Below are positions 53,155 through 61,994 of a DNA stretch of 64,000 nucleotides, piece after piece. Each line of letters starts with the position of its first letter. Position 1 is the first letter of the stretch. Source of the stretch: Actinopolymorpha pittospori (GTDB lineage: Bacteria > Actinomycetota > Actinomycetes > Propionibacteriales > Actinopolymorphaceae); the NCBI RefSeq assembly GCF_014873875.1, contig NZ_JADBEM010000001.1:8432001-8496000 (forward strand), read 5' to 3'. Under the pieces are notes generated by a model. It was not told the origin of the DNA, made no database searches, and was given only the letters and a program-made list of their open reading frames with translations. The position numbers and the translations under genes were made by a program.

Positions 53155-53523
53155 GTCGTGTCTCCTGTCGCTCGGTCGAGTGCGGTGGCCAGCTGCTCCT
53201 CGACCTGCGCCCGCACCGCCTGGAGCCGGGCGAGGCAGTCGTCGAGCTCGTCGAGCTTGCGGCCGGTAGACCGCGACGGAGTTCGGGCACACGTCGCCCG
53301 CGACATGGCCGGACCGTAGGCAGTCCACGAACGGCCGGGTGTCCTCCAGGGAGAACCCGATCGCGAGCAGTGACCGGATCTCCTCGACGACTCGCCAGTC
53401 GGCCTCGCCGTAGTCGCGGTAGCCGTTGGCCGTACGCCGTGCCGACAGCAGTCCCTGGGTCTCGTAGTAGCGCAGGGCACGAGTGGTCGTACCGGTCCGT
53501 TCGGCGAGCTCTCCGATGCGCAT
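53145..53523 (-). pseudogene. MerR family regulator with a one-base frameshift
   Basis: Residues 1 to about 88 are a standard MerR helix-turn-helix (MRIGELAERTGTTTRALRYYETQGLL; DYGEADWRVVEEIRSLLAIGFSLEDTRPF) followed by GDVCPNSVAVYR. The continuing dimerisation helix, RKLDELDDCLARLQAVRAQVEEQLATALDRA, is only found in the neighbouring frame, ending at TGA 53145-53147. The number of bases between the start and this stop is one more than a multiple of three, and the extra base lies in the GGCC near 53268. MerR genes are commonly paired with thioredoxin in actinobacteria. A sequencing error is possible. Confidence 0.78.
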
Positions 53524-53588
53524 CTGGCCTCCTCGCGACGACCGTAAACGTTGACGTCGGCGTCAAGGCCAGTGTGAACGCGCGGGGA

Positions 53589-53630
53589 CGAGAGGGCGGC
53601 AGCGACCTCCTGGTCACTGCCGCCCTCTCG
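53589..53630 (-). terminator. Terminator hairpin downstream of ggt
   Basis: Perfect 14-bp arms (53589-53602 CGAGAGGGCGGCAG, 53617-53630) with a 14-nt loop lie 46 nt beyond the ggt stop. The loop contains CCTCCTGGTCACTGC, nearly the same as the loop of the hairpin at 57393-57435. Confidence 0.75.
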
Positions 53631-53675
53631 TGCGAGCCGGTCAGGCGGGGAACCCCCGCCCACCCGGCGAGATCC

Positions 53676-55427
53676 CTACAGCCCGATGACCTGCCCCTCG
53701 GACCGTGGATCACTGCCGCCGGCGAGAACACCTGTCGCCGGGTCTCGGGAGATGATCTGCGCGCCGCTCTCGCAGCTCCAGTCGCCGTTGAGCGACACGT
53801 CATGGCCGCGGTCGGCGAGGGCCGCGGCGTACTCCTGCCCCGCCCGGCCCTCGAGCGCGAGCTCGAAGCGGCCGTTGGCCCCGGCGGAGGAGGAACCGAA
53901 CCAGAAGGGCTGCTCGATGCTCTGCTGGGTGTCGAACCCGTGGTCGATCATGCCGGTGACCGTCTGGAGGTTCCACTGGGGCTGCCGGTCACCGCCGGGG
54001 GTACCACCCGTGACGACCAGGCGGCCCTGCGGATCCGCGATCTGGTAGCAGTTCAGCGTGTGCATCGGCTTCTTGCCGGGTGCGAAGACGTTCGGCGATT
54101 CGGGCGCCAGCGAGAACGCCTGCGCCCGGTTGTTGAGGACGACGCCGGTGTCGCCCGCCACCACACCACTGCCGAAGTTGCTGGCGACCGACTGGATGAG
54201 CGAGACCATCATGCCGTTGCGGTCGACGACACAGAGGTACGTCGTGTGGCCGCGGTCGAATTCTCCGGCGAGGACCTCCTGGCCCGCCCGCGCGCCGATC
54301 CGGGCGCTGCGCTCACGGGCCCAGTCCTTGGACAGCAGCTGCTCGACCGGTGAGGTGAGGAACGCGGGGTCACCGCAGTAGGCGTACCGGTCGGCGAAGG
54401 CGAGCTTGATCGACTCGATCAGGACGTGCGGACGATCCGGGGACGCCGCACCAAGCGCCGGGAGGTCGAAGTTCTCGGCGATGTTGAGCGCCTCGAGCAT
54501 GACCAGGCCCTGGCTGGGCGGACAGGTCTGGAAGACCCGGTGTCCGCGGTAGGTGGTCGAGATGGGCGCCGAGACGTCGGTCCGATGGTCCTTGAAGTCG
54601 GCCGCGGCGAGAGCACCACCCACCTGCGCCATGAAGGCGCCGATACGTTCGGCGATCTCACCCTGGTAGAACGCCTCCGGGCCACCGGCGGCGATCGTCT
54701 CCAGGGTCCGGGCCAGGTCCGTCTGCCGGAAGACACTGCCCGGCACCGGCGGTGCTCCCTCGGGGAGGAACACCTTCGCCGACGCCGGGAAGGACGCCAG
54801 CAGGTCGGTGAACTTCCGGATGAAGCTGATGAGCACCGGCGAGATGGGATGGCCGTAGGCGTAGTTGACGGCCGGCTGGACGAGCTCGGCGAACTGCTTC
54901 GTGCCGTGCCGTTCCAGCAGGGTGAAGTAGGCGTGCACCATGCCGGGGACGGTCACCGAGAGCGGCCCGTTGCTGGGCATACGGACACCGTCACGGGCTT
55001 GCCGCATCGCCTCGATGGTCGCCGCGCGAGGCGCGATACCGCTGCCCTGGAAGGACGTCACGCTGCCGCCGTCCACGTTGGGTACGGCAGGGTCGTGCAC
55101 TAGCGCGAAGAGGTCGCCACCAAGGCCACACATCTCCGGCATCACCACCGACGCGACCAGGGCCGCGCCCACCGCCGCGTCGACGGCGTTGCCACCCTGG
55201 GCGAGGATGCGCAGCCCGGTGCTGGTCACCAGTGGGTGGCACGAGGCCACCGCGCCACCCTCGGCGAGGACCGGGGCGATTCGGCGCCGGGACCACTCGA
55301 ACGGCGTGGCGTCGGCGCGCGGGTGACCGATGACGACTCCGGAGTCAGCCGGTGGTGTGCCCACCTCCCCCGGATCCTTCCGCGGGATCTCCTGGCCCTG
55401 GGACGCTGCGGTCGAGGCCGCGCTCAT
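53676..55427 (-). CDS. Gamma-glutamyltransferase
   Basis: GGT transfers or hydrolyses gamma-glutamyl groups such as those of glutathione or gamma-glutamyl peptides. The 583-residue precursor from ATG 55427 has GNAVDAAVGAALVASVVMPEMCGLGGD and the self-cleavage nucleophile Thr in GHTTYLCVVDRNG (about residue 394). A small subunit ends in GGSDPRSEGQVIGL. No signal peptide is visible, unlike most GGTs, so a cytosolic location is possible. The start overlaps the stop of the peptide-binding lipoprotein by 4 nt (ATGA). Together these suggest uptake and breakdown of gamma-glutamyl or oligopeptide substrates. Confidence 0.93.
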   Translation of the reverse strand: MSAASTAASQGQEIPRKDPGEVGTPPADSGVVIGHPRADATPFEWSRRRIAPVLAEGGAVASCHPLVTSTGLRILAQGGNAVDAAVGAALVASVVMPEMCGLGGDLFALVHDPAVPNVDGGSVTSFQGSGIAPRAATIEAMRQARDGVRMPSNGPLSVTVPGMVHAYFTLLERHGTKQFAELVQPAVNYAYGHPISPVLISFIRKFTDLLASFPASAKVFLPEGAPPVPGSVFRQTDLARTLETIAAGGPEAFYQGEIAERIGAFMAQVGGALAAADFKDHRTDVSAPISTTYRGHRVFQTCPPSQGLVMLEALNIAENFDLPALGAASPDRPHVLIESIKLAFADRYAYCGDPAFLTSPVEQLLSKDWARERSARIGARAGQEVLAGEFDRGHTTYLCVVDRNGMMVSLIQSVASNFGSGVVAGDTGVVLNNRAQAFSLAPESPNVFAPGKKPMHTLNCYQIADPQGRLVVTGGTPGGDRQPQWNLQTVTGMIDHGFDTQQSIEQPFWFGSSSAGANGRFELALEGRAGQEYAAALADRGHDVSLNGDWSCESGAQIISRDPATGVLAGGSDPRSEGQVIGL

Positions 55428-57244
55428 TTGGCTCCCTTCGCGGGTTTGAGCCTTCCGGCGTACATAAGCATGATCGTGAAGTTGTCGGCGTACGGCGAGT
55501 TCTGCAGCAGTGGGTCGCTGTCGTCCGGCCACGCACCCACCCGGTCGTTCTCCAGGCAGGGGTTGTTTCCGTAGCGCTCGAACAGCGGCACCATCGGGAG
55601 CAGCTCGTTGAACGCCAGCGCCACCTTGGTGACGATGGCCTTCTGCGCCTCCTGATCGAGTCCCTCGCCGGCCTCCACGACGAGGCGTTCCAGGTCGACC
55701 TCGCCCACGACCTTCGTGGTCTGCTTGAGCTCGAAGCCCATGCCACGACCGCCCTGGTTGGCGGCGACCGGAATGTTGTGGGTGAACAGGTCCGCCAGGA
55801 AGGCGAAGTGCGGGTGCGGGTCATCGGAGGTGCCCCACGCCTGGATCGCCATGTCGTAGTTGCCCTTGTCCACGTCGATCGGTTGCTGGGACTCGGTGAC
55901 ACCACGACCGACGACGCCGAGACCGAAGTCCGACAGCTGTTTCGCGACGTCCTCACCCGAGGCCGACCAGTCGGCGTACTCCGCCGGGAACGTCACCTCG
56001 TAGTGCGCCTGCTTGCCGTCCGGCTTGATCCAGTTCGCACCCTGCTTGCGCCAACCCGCCTGCGTGAGCAGCTGTGTCGCCTTGTCCCGGTCGTACTCGT
56101 ACTTGTTGAACTTCGCGAGATCCGCCTCGGAGATCCAGCCGGGCACGGAGTTGTCGGAGAAGCCGGCCATGTGGACGACGCCCTTGCCGGACTTGTCCAG
56201 CGACACCTGGCCGTTCTGGTCGCGGTTGATGGCGTGGGCGAGGGCCTGCCGCACCCGCGGGTCGAGGAACTCCTTGTGCCGGTCGAGGTTCATCAACAGC
56301 GCGGGTCCGGAGTAGACCGGTGGCCGGATGATCCGGAAGCCCTTGTTGACCAACTGCTTCTCGGTCGCGACCGGGAAGCCGAAGGTGGCGTAGTCGAGGT
56401 TCTTCGCCAGCACGACCGGGGTGATGGTGGTGGTCTCACCGTTGAAGATGACGACCTTGTCGAAGGCCACCGTGTCCGCGGCGTAGCCCGTGGGGTTCTT
56501 GACGAAGCTGAGCTGGGAGTTGGTGATGCTGTTGTAGTCGTAGTTGAACGGCCCGGAGGCGATCGCCTCCTTGGGCCGGAAGGACTGGAACTCCTGGTTG
56601 AGCTTCTTGCCCTCCGGGGATTCGAGATCCTTGCCGGACCCGAACAGCTCCTCCGCACGCTTGGCCCACGGGCCGTAGGTCGCGTCGGAGTGGATGTGCT
56701 GCCGCAGGGCGTAGCGCTCGACGACCGTGGACGGCTTCTTCATCGTGAGGACGACCGTGAGCTCGTCGGGTGCCTCCACCTTCTCGAGGTACTCCCACAC
56801 CGAGTTGCGCATGATGCGCAGGCACCAGAAGGTGGTCACCGCGTCCTTGCTGGTGATCGGCTTGCCGTCACTCCACTTCAGGCCCTGGCGAAGCGTGTAG
56901 GTGAAGGTCTTCGCCGCCTCGTCGACGTTCCACTTCTCGATGAGCATCGGCTCCCACTTCTGCTCCTTCCAGCGGTACATCGCGCCGGGAGCCATGATGA
57001 GGTCGATGTAGAAGTGGTCACCCAGGATGGAGTCGGTGACGCCGTCCATGAGGTTGAAGTGGCCTTTGGGCGGGACCTGGTAAGCGGTCCCACCATGAAA
57101 TTCCGCGGAAGCGACACCCGAAGCGCCAGGACTCGCGCCCTGGCGACAGGAGGAGAGCGCCAAGGCGCCGGCTCCTCCGCTCAGGATGGCGAGCACCTGC
57201 CGACGGGACAGGTTCGAGCCGACCAATGGTGAGGTTGAGCGCAT
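55424..57244 (-). CDS. ABC transporter substrate-binding lipoprotein (SBP family 5)
   Basis: The 606-residue protein from ATG 57244 has a twin-arginine (SRRQVLAILSGGAGALAL) lipoprotein signal ending in the lipobox LSSC. The mature part has the extended oligopeptide/dipeptide-binding fold (YTLRQGLKWSDGKPITSKDAVTTF; FLDPRVRQALAHAINRD). It is overlapped by the ggt start. No permease or ATPase gene is in the window, so its partners are encoded elsewhere or it acts without its own transporter. The upstream frame to 57292 is not signal-like. Confidence 0.9.
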   Translation of the reverse strand: MRSTSPLVGSNLSRRQVLAILSGGAGALALSSCRQGASPGASGVASAEFHGGTAYQVPPKGHFNLMDGVTDSILGDHFYIDLIMAPGAMYRWKEQKWEPMLIEKWNVDEAAKTFTYTLRQGLKWSDGKPITSKDAVTTFWCLRIMRNSVWEYLEKVEAPDELTVVLTMKKPSTVVERYALRQHIHSDATYGPWAKRAEELFGSGKDLESPEGKKLNQEFQSFRPKEAIASGPFNYDYNSITNSQLSFVKNPTGYAADTVAFDKVVIFNGETTTITPVVLAKNLDYATFGFPVATEKQLVNKGFRIIRPPVYSGPALLMNLDRHKEFLDPRVRQALAHAINRDQNGQVSLDKSGKGVVHMAGFSDNSVPGWISEADLAKFNKYEYDRDKATQLLTQAGWRKQGANWIKPDGKQAHYEVTFPAEYADWSASGEDVAKQLSDFGLGVVGRGVTESQQPIDVDKGNYDMAIQAWGTSDDPHPHFAFLADLFTHNIPVAANQGGRGMGFELKQTTKVVGEVDLERLVVEAGEGLDQEAQKAIVTKVALAFNELLPMVPLFERYGNNPCLENDRVGAWPDDSDPLLQNSPYADNFTIMLMYAGRLKPAKGAK

Positions 57245-57392
57245 GCGCACGATTGTGCTGATGAACGCGCAGAAACGAAAGCACAACAGCAAGGCGCGTC
57301 CAGCATCGGACGCGTGAGAGGCTCCTTGCGGACAAGGAGGTTTCCGGGCGAGGTCGCCGTTAACACGGCGTTGACACCGACCCCACCGGCGG

Positions 57393-57435
57393 CGCCGTCA
57401 GCAGGAGTGCGCCTCCCTGGTCACTGCTGACGGCG
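57393..57435. terminator. Hairpin between the class-III aminotransferase and the SBP gene
   Basis: Perfect 12-bp arms (57393-57404 CGCCGTCAGCAG, 57424-57435) with a 19-nt loop containing CCTCCCTGGTCACTGC. On the plus strand GTTTTC follows. It sits about 100 nt beyond the aminotransferase stop, so it is probably that gene's terminator. It shares a loop motif with 53589-53630. The rest of 57245-57534 shows no gene. Confidence 0.7.
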
Positions 57436-57534
57436 GTTTTCACTCTGGCACAGGACCAGCCCGGACGCGACCGACGGTGTCGATGTCGACACCTTCCGGA
57501 CGCCGTCGGTCGCGTCCGAGACGAGGCGACGCGA

Positions 57535-58842
57535 TCAGACGAGGGTTTCGTAGACCTTGCCGAGCGCCGTGGACAGGATGCCGAGCCCTTCCTCGGCCTC
57601 GGCCTCGGTCAGCGTGAGCGGCGGGCCGATCCGGATGACGTTGCCGTGCAACCCACCCTTGCCGACCAGCAGGCCGCCGCGACGACACTCCTCGAGGACC
57701 ATGGCCGCTGCCCGGGGGCTCGGCTCGGTGGTACCGGGCGTGACGAGTTCGATCCCGATCATCAGGCCCTTGCCGCGTACGTCGCCGATCACCGTGGCGC
57801 CGTCGGCCAGCGCCCGCAGGCCGGAGAGCAGCGTGGCACCGAGCTTGGCCGCGTGGGCCTGCAGGTCGTGGGCGAGCATGTAGTCGAGCGTGGCGATCGC
57901 GCCCGCCATGGTGAGCGGGTTGCCGCCGAACGTCGAGAGCGAGTTGGCGCCCAGCCCGTCCATCAGCTCGGCGCGGGCGATCACCCCGCCGATCGCGAGT
58001 CCACCGGCCGCGCCCTTGGCGAAGGTGAGGACGTCGGGCACGACGTCGTGGGCCTGGTAGCCCCAGAAGTGTTCGCCGGTCCGGCCCCATCCGGTCTGCA
58101 CCTCGTCGGTGACGAAGAGGATGCCGTACTCGTCGAGCACCTCCTTCATCGCGCCGTACAGGCCGTCCGGCGGGGTGGCGAACCCACCGACACCCTGGAT
58201 GGGCTCCACGATCATGCAGGCCACGTCGCCCGCCGTGGTCGTCTGGATCACGTCGCGCAGGTCAGCGACGCAGGCGTCGATGTAGTCGGCGTCGGACAGG
58301 TCGCGGAACGGGCTGCGGTAGCGGTAGCCGCCGTGGACGTAGCTCACGTGTACGGGCGAGAGCGAGGTCGTGCCCCAGCTGCGGTTGCCGGTGATCGCGA
58401 CGGTCGCGAAGGCCCGGCCGTGGTAGGAGTTGCGCAGCGCCAGGACCTGGTTGCTCCGGCGGGCGTGCGTGGTGAGCAGCAGTGCCGCCTCGTTGGCCTC
58501 GGTGCCGGAGTTGACGAAGAAGACCTTCGCGTCGGGGATGCCGGAGAGTTCGGCGATGCGCTCGGCGTACTCCACCTGCGCCCGGCCGAGGTAGGCCGTC
58601 GAGGTGTGGACGACGCCGGCGGCGAGCTGGCGTTCGATCGCGGCGTTGATCTCGGGTACGCCGTAACCGAGGGAGTTGCTCAGGATACCGGCGAAGAAGT
58701 CGAGGTAGACCCGTCCGTCGCCCCCGGTGAGCCGGCGGCCCTCGCCGCTCACGATCTCCAGGGGCTGGTCGTAGTAGAGCGCCTGCCAGTTGGGCATCAC
58801 GGCGCGATGCCGCGCGTGCAGGTCGGTGTCGCGGTCGGTCAT
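57535..58842 (-). CDS. Class-III PLP aminotransferase
   Basis: The 435-residue enzyme has FFAGILSNSLGYGVPEI, NSGTEANEAALLLT, NSYHGR, and the cofactor-binding FVTDEVQTGWGRTG. The Schiff-base Lys is in TFAKGAAGGLAIGGVIA. The pattern is close to alanine-glyoxylate/beta-alanine or omega-amino-acid aminotransferases of the AGXT2 type; the exact amine donor is unknown. Its ATG overlaps the stop of the upstream GNAT gene by 4 nt, so it belongs to the ftsY-GNAT-aminotransferase transcript. Confidence 0.93.
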   Translation of the reverse strand: MTDRDTDLHARHRAVMPNWQALYYDQPLEIVSGEGRRLTGGDGRVYLDFFAGILSNSLGYGVPEINAAIERQLAAGVVHTSTAYLGRAQVEYAERIAELSGIPDAKVFFVNSGTEANEAALLLTTHARRSNQVLALRNSYHGRAFATVAITGNRSWGTTSLSPVHVSYVHGGYRYRSPFRDLSDADYIDACVADLRDVIQTTTAGDVACMIVEPIQGVGGFATPPDGLYGAMKEVLDEYGILFVTDEVQTGWGRTGEHFWGYQAHDVVPDVLTFAKGAAGGLAIGGVIARAELMDGLGANSLSTFGGNPLTMAGAIATLDYMLAHDLQAHAAKLGATLLSGLRALADGATVIGDVRGKGLMIGIELVTPGTTEPSPRAAAMVLEECRRGGLLVGKGGLHGNVIRIGPPLTLTEAEAEEGLGILSTALGKVYETLV

Positions 58843-59612
58843 CTCAGTCCTCCGTCAACCATATCCACGTAGATGTCGAGGCCGGTGACCTCGGTGAACC
58901 CCAGCCGTGCGTAGAGGCGGGCGGCGGCGTCGGTCTCGGGGTTGAGGTGGGCCAGGGCCGCACCACCGTCGAATCCCCAGCTCACCAGTGAGGAGGTCAG
59001 GGCGGCGCCGATGCCGCGCCGCCGGGCCTCCGGAAGTACCCCTACCCCGAACACGCCGACACTCTCTCCGCCCACCCCGCGGGTGCGGATGCCCGTCGCC
59101 ACCCCGACCGGCTCGCCGTCGAGCAGGGCCAGGACGTGCCGGAAGCCCTCGGCGCCGAGTTGGGGGGCCACCCAGCCGAGGTTGGGCTCGATCGGGTCGC
59201 CGAACGCCGTCGCGTCGATCCGGGCCAGGAGTTCGAGCTCGCCCGGCACCGCCGGCCGGATCGTCACGCTCGGCGGGCAGGGCATGGGGATGAAGGCGTC
59301 CGCACGCAGCCCCATGCACCGCTTGCGCAGCGCCAGCCGGCCGTGCGGCCAGTCGACGTCGGGTGGCACCCGCAGGCCCCAGGGGACCGCGCGCGCGGCG
59401 TACCACGCGCGTACGGCGTCGAGGTCGACCAGCTCGGGATCGGTCACGTCGCCGGCGTTCCACTGCGCGTAGGGCAGTCCCGACGCCATCAGGCGGACGC
59501 CGGGCAGCTCCTCGGCACCGCCGCCGTAGGGCGTACGGATCCGCCCCTCGGCCTGCCAGGCGTCGGCGTGCGCGGCCCAGACCGGCGCTGCGGCCGACCG
59601 CTCCACGAGCAT
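58839..59612 (-). CDS. GNAT family N-acetyltransferase
   Basis: The 257-residue protein has a substrate-binding N-terminal half (GLPYAQWNAGDVTDPEL; PWGLRVPPDVDWPHGR). The GNAT domain at about residues 115-255 has GVFGVGVLPEARRRGIGAALTSSLVSWGFDGG as the acetyl-CoA loop and LNPETDAAARLYARLGFTEV as the final helix. It is 7 nt downstream of ftsY and overlaps the aminotransferase by 4 nt. The pairing suggests acetylation of the amine substrate or product of the aminotransferase, which is inference. Confidence 0.88.
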   Translation of the reverse strand: MLVERSAAAPVWAAHADAWQAEGRIRTPYGGGAEELPGVRLMASGLPYAQWNAGDVTDPELVDLDAVRAWYAARAVPWGLRVPPDVDWPHGRLALRKRCMGLRADAFIPMPCPPSVTIRPAVPGELELLARIDATAFGDPIEPNLGWVAPQLGAEGFRHVLALLDGEPVGVATGIRTRGVGGESVGVFGVGVLPEARRRGIGAALTSSLVSWGFDGGAALAHLNPETDAAARLYARLGFTEVTGLDIYVDMVDGGLR

Positions 59613-59619
59613 CGTGCTC

Positions 59620-60816
59620 TCACTCTCCGAGCAGCGCGTCGACGAAGGCGGCGGGCTCGAAGGGGGCCAGGTCGTCGGCGCCCTCGCCGAGCCCGACCAG
59701 CTTGACGGGTACGCCCAGCTCGCGCTGGACCGCGATGATGATGCCGCCCTTGGCGGTGCTGTCGAGCTTGGTCAACACGATGCCCGTGACGTCGACCACC
59801 TCGGCGAAGACCCGGGCCTGGGTCAGGCCGTTCTGTCCGGTCGTGGCGTCGATCACCAGCAGCACCTCCGAGACCGGGGCCTGCTTCTCGATCACCCGCT
59901 TCACCTTGCCGAGCTCGTCCATCAGGCCGGTCTTGGTGTGGAGGCGCCCGGCGGTGTCGACGATCACGACGTCGGACTCCTGCTCGACGCCGGCCTTCAC
60001 CGAGTCGAACGCGACGCTGGCCGGGTCGCCGCCCTCCGGGCCACGGATCGTGGGCACACCCACCCGGTCACCCCAGGTGGCGAGCTGCGCGGCCGCGGCC
60101 GCGCGGAAGGTGTCGGCGGCACCCAGGATGACGTCCTTGTCCTCGGCGACCAGGACCCGCGCGAGCTTGCCGACCGTCGTCGTCTTGCCGGTGCCGTTGA
60201 CGCCGACGACGAGGACGACGGCGGGGTTGGTGGACGTACGGGTGACGTGGAGGGATCGGTCGAGGTCGGTGCCGACCAGCGTGAGCAGCTCCGAGCGCAG
60301 GATCTCCCGGGCGTGGTCCTGGCTCGCGGCCCCCTCGACCCGGACGCGGGTGCGGAGACGCTCCACCAGCTCCTCGGTCGGGCCGACCCCGACGTCGGCG
60401 GTGAGCAGGGCGTCCTCGATCTCCTCCCAGGTCTCCTCGTCGATCCGGTCCCTGGAGAGCAGACCGAGCAGACCCTTGCCGAGGGTCGACTGGGAGCGCG
60501 CCAACCGGGCACGCAGCCGGACCAGCCGGCCCTGCACGGGTTCGGGCCGCTCGATCGTCGGCACCGGGGGCTCGACGACCTCGAGCTCCTCGACGGGCGC
60601 CGTGTCGGCCCCTGTGCCGGTCGGGCGTTCGGCGGTGGCGACCGGTCCTTTGTCGCCCTCGTCACGTTCGCCGGTCGTACCGCCACGCGGCCCAGCCGAG
60701 GGCTCGCGCGGCTCCGGCGGCAGATCGACCCGCCGACCACGACGGCCGACCGCCAGCAGGCCCAGGACGACGAGGGCGACAACGACGATGACGATGGCTA
60801 CGACGAGATACTCCAC
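59620..60816 (-). CDS. ftsY: Signal recognition particle receptor FtsY
   Basis: FtsY docks SRP-ribosome complexes at the membrane. The 398-residue protein has an N-terminal membrane helix (EYLVVAIVIVVVALVVLGLLAV) as in actinobacteria and an acidic A region. The NG domain carries GVNGTGKTTTVGKLA, DTAGRLHTKTGLMDEL and TKLDSTAKGG. It is the last complete backbone gene at the right and is immediately followed by a GNAT and an aminotransferase on the same strand. Confidence 0.97.
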   Translation of the reverse strand: MEYLVVAIVIVVVALVVLGLLAVGRRGRRVDLPPEPREPSAGPRGGTTGERDEGDKGPVATAERPTGTGADTAPVEELEVVEPPVPTIERPEPVQGRLVRLRARLARSQSTLGKGLLGLLSRDRIDEETWEEIEDALLTADVGVGPTEELVERLRTRVRVEGAASQDHAREILRSELLTLVGTDLDRSLHVTRTSTNPAVVLVVGVNGTGKTTTVGKLARVLVAEDKDVILGAADTFRAAAAAQLATWGDRVGVPTIRGPEGGDPASVAFDSVKAGVEQESDVVIVDTAGRLHTKTGLMDELGKVKRVIEKQAPVSEVLLVIDATTGQNGLTQARVFAEVVDVTGIVLTKLDSTAKGGIIIAVQRELGVPVKLVGLGEGADDLAPFEPAAFVDALLGE

Positions 60817-61114
60817 GGTCGCTCATACTCCCAGACGTCACCCACGCGCGCAGACGCCCGCCGCACCCCTGGCCGACCACAAGAGGTCTGTCACCGGCCC
60901 GCGGCCCGATCCGGCCCGTCGAGATCGAGCTACCCGACACCGGACGGCGCGGAAACTTTGTCCCATCGGCACCTGCGCCGGAGCCGGTCCGGGTTCGATG
61001 GAGGCACCGCCACGTCGGTGAGAGGACGGTCATGGCCACGCCGATCGAGCCCGTCTCCCCGGCCGCCGGGCAGTGGCGCCCGGTGCCCTCCCGGACCCCC
61101 GTGTGGGTGGCCCC

Positions 61115-61804
61115 GTGACCGCGGGCGTCGTGGGGGCCGCTGACGCGGCCGCCCTGGTGGACGCCGTCCGGCGCGGCGATCGGGACGCATTCATCCCGCT
61201 GTATCTGGACAATGTGGCCGCGGTCCGCCTCGCCGTCCGGGACCAGCTGCGGGATCCCGACCGGGTCGCAGACGCCGTGCAGGAGACCTTCACCCGTGCC
61301 CTCGCCGCGCTCGACCGGCTCCGGGAACCGGAGCGCTTCCGGCCCTGGCTGCTCTCGATCGCCCGGCACACGGCCGTCGACTTCCGGCGCGCCCAGACCC
61401 GCGTCGTGCTCGAGGAGCTGATCGAGACCGACATGACCACCCCGGACGCCGACGACCCGGCCGAACTCGCCTCGCTGCGTGACACCGCGGCCCTCGTGCG
61501 GGGACTGGTGATCGGGTTGTCCCGACGCGACGCCATCGCCCTGAGTCTGATCACCCTGGGCTTCGGGGTGGGCGACGTGGCGGCCACCCTGCGGATCACG
61601 TACGGCGCGGCGAAGGTCGTCCTGCACCGCGCACGCCGGCGGCTGCGGGCGGCGCTGGTCCTCCAGCTGCTGTCCGGCGGGTCGGAGGACCGGTGCCCGC
61701 AGCTGGTCAGCACGGTCGAGCGCGAGGGAGCCTCCGCCGGATACCGGCACGCGGAGAGCTGCCCGATGTGTGAGGACTCGGCCCGACGCGCCGTCTACGG
61801 CTGA
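61115..61804 (+). CDS. ECF-like sigma factor with C-terminal zinc-finger-like tail
   Basis: The 229-residue product from GTG 61115 has region 2 (AALVDAVRRGDRDAFIPLYLDN; DRVADAVQETFTRALAAL) and region 4 (GLVIGLSRRDAIALSLITLGFGVGDVAATLRITYGAAKVVLHRARRRL), as in extracytoplasmic-function sigma factors. The C-terminal 40 residues hold C194-x17-H212-x3-C216-x2-C219, the spacing of the zinc anti-sigma (ZAS/zf-HC2) motif. No separate anti-sigma gene follows. The tail may let the sigma control itself. The start could also be further upstream, as no strong ribosome site is seen. Confidence 0.85.
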   Translation: MTAGVVGAADAAALVDAVRRGDRDAFIPLYLDNVAAVRLAVRDQLRDPDRVADAVQETFTRALAALDRLREPERFRPWLLSIARHTAVDFRRAQTRVVLEELIETDMTTPDADDPAELASLRDTAALVRGLVIGLSRRDAIALSLITLGFGVGDVAATLRITYGAAKVVLHRARRRLRAALVLQLLSGGSEDRCPQLVSTVEREGASAGYRHAESCPMCEDSARRAVYG

Positions 61805-61994
61805 TTCCGGCCAACTGTCCCGATTCCGCCGCGCGGGCGCGAGCGCACCGGGAAAGTCGCACCAAGGAAGGCACGGTGGCCCTGTAACCGCCGGGACGGG
61901 GCCGCGACCTGCCTTCTGGATGGGCGGACGGTGTCAGACCAGGGGGGTGGGCCTGACGCCGGGCCGGAACGAGAGTTCGCGGCAGGCGCCCAAC

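Noticed and set aside
55352..57232. Long plus-strand open frame opposite the substrate-binding protein
   Set aside because: Antisense shadow with no family motif. The minus-strand lipoprotein is well supported.
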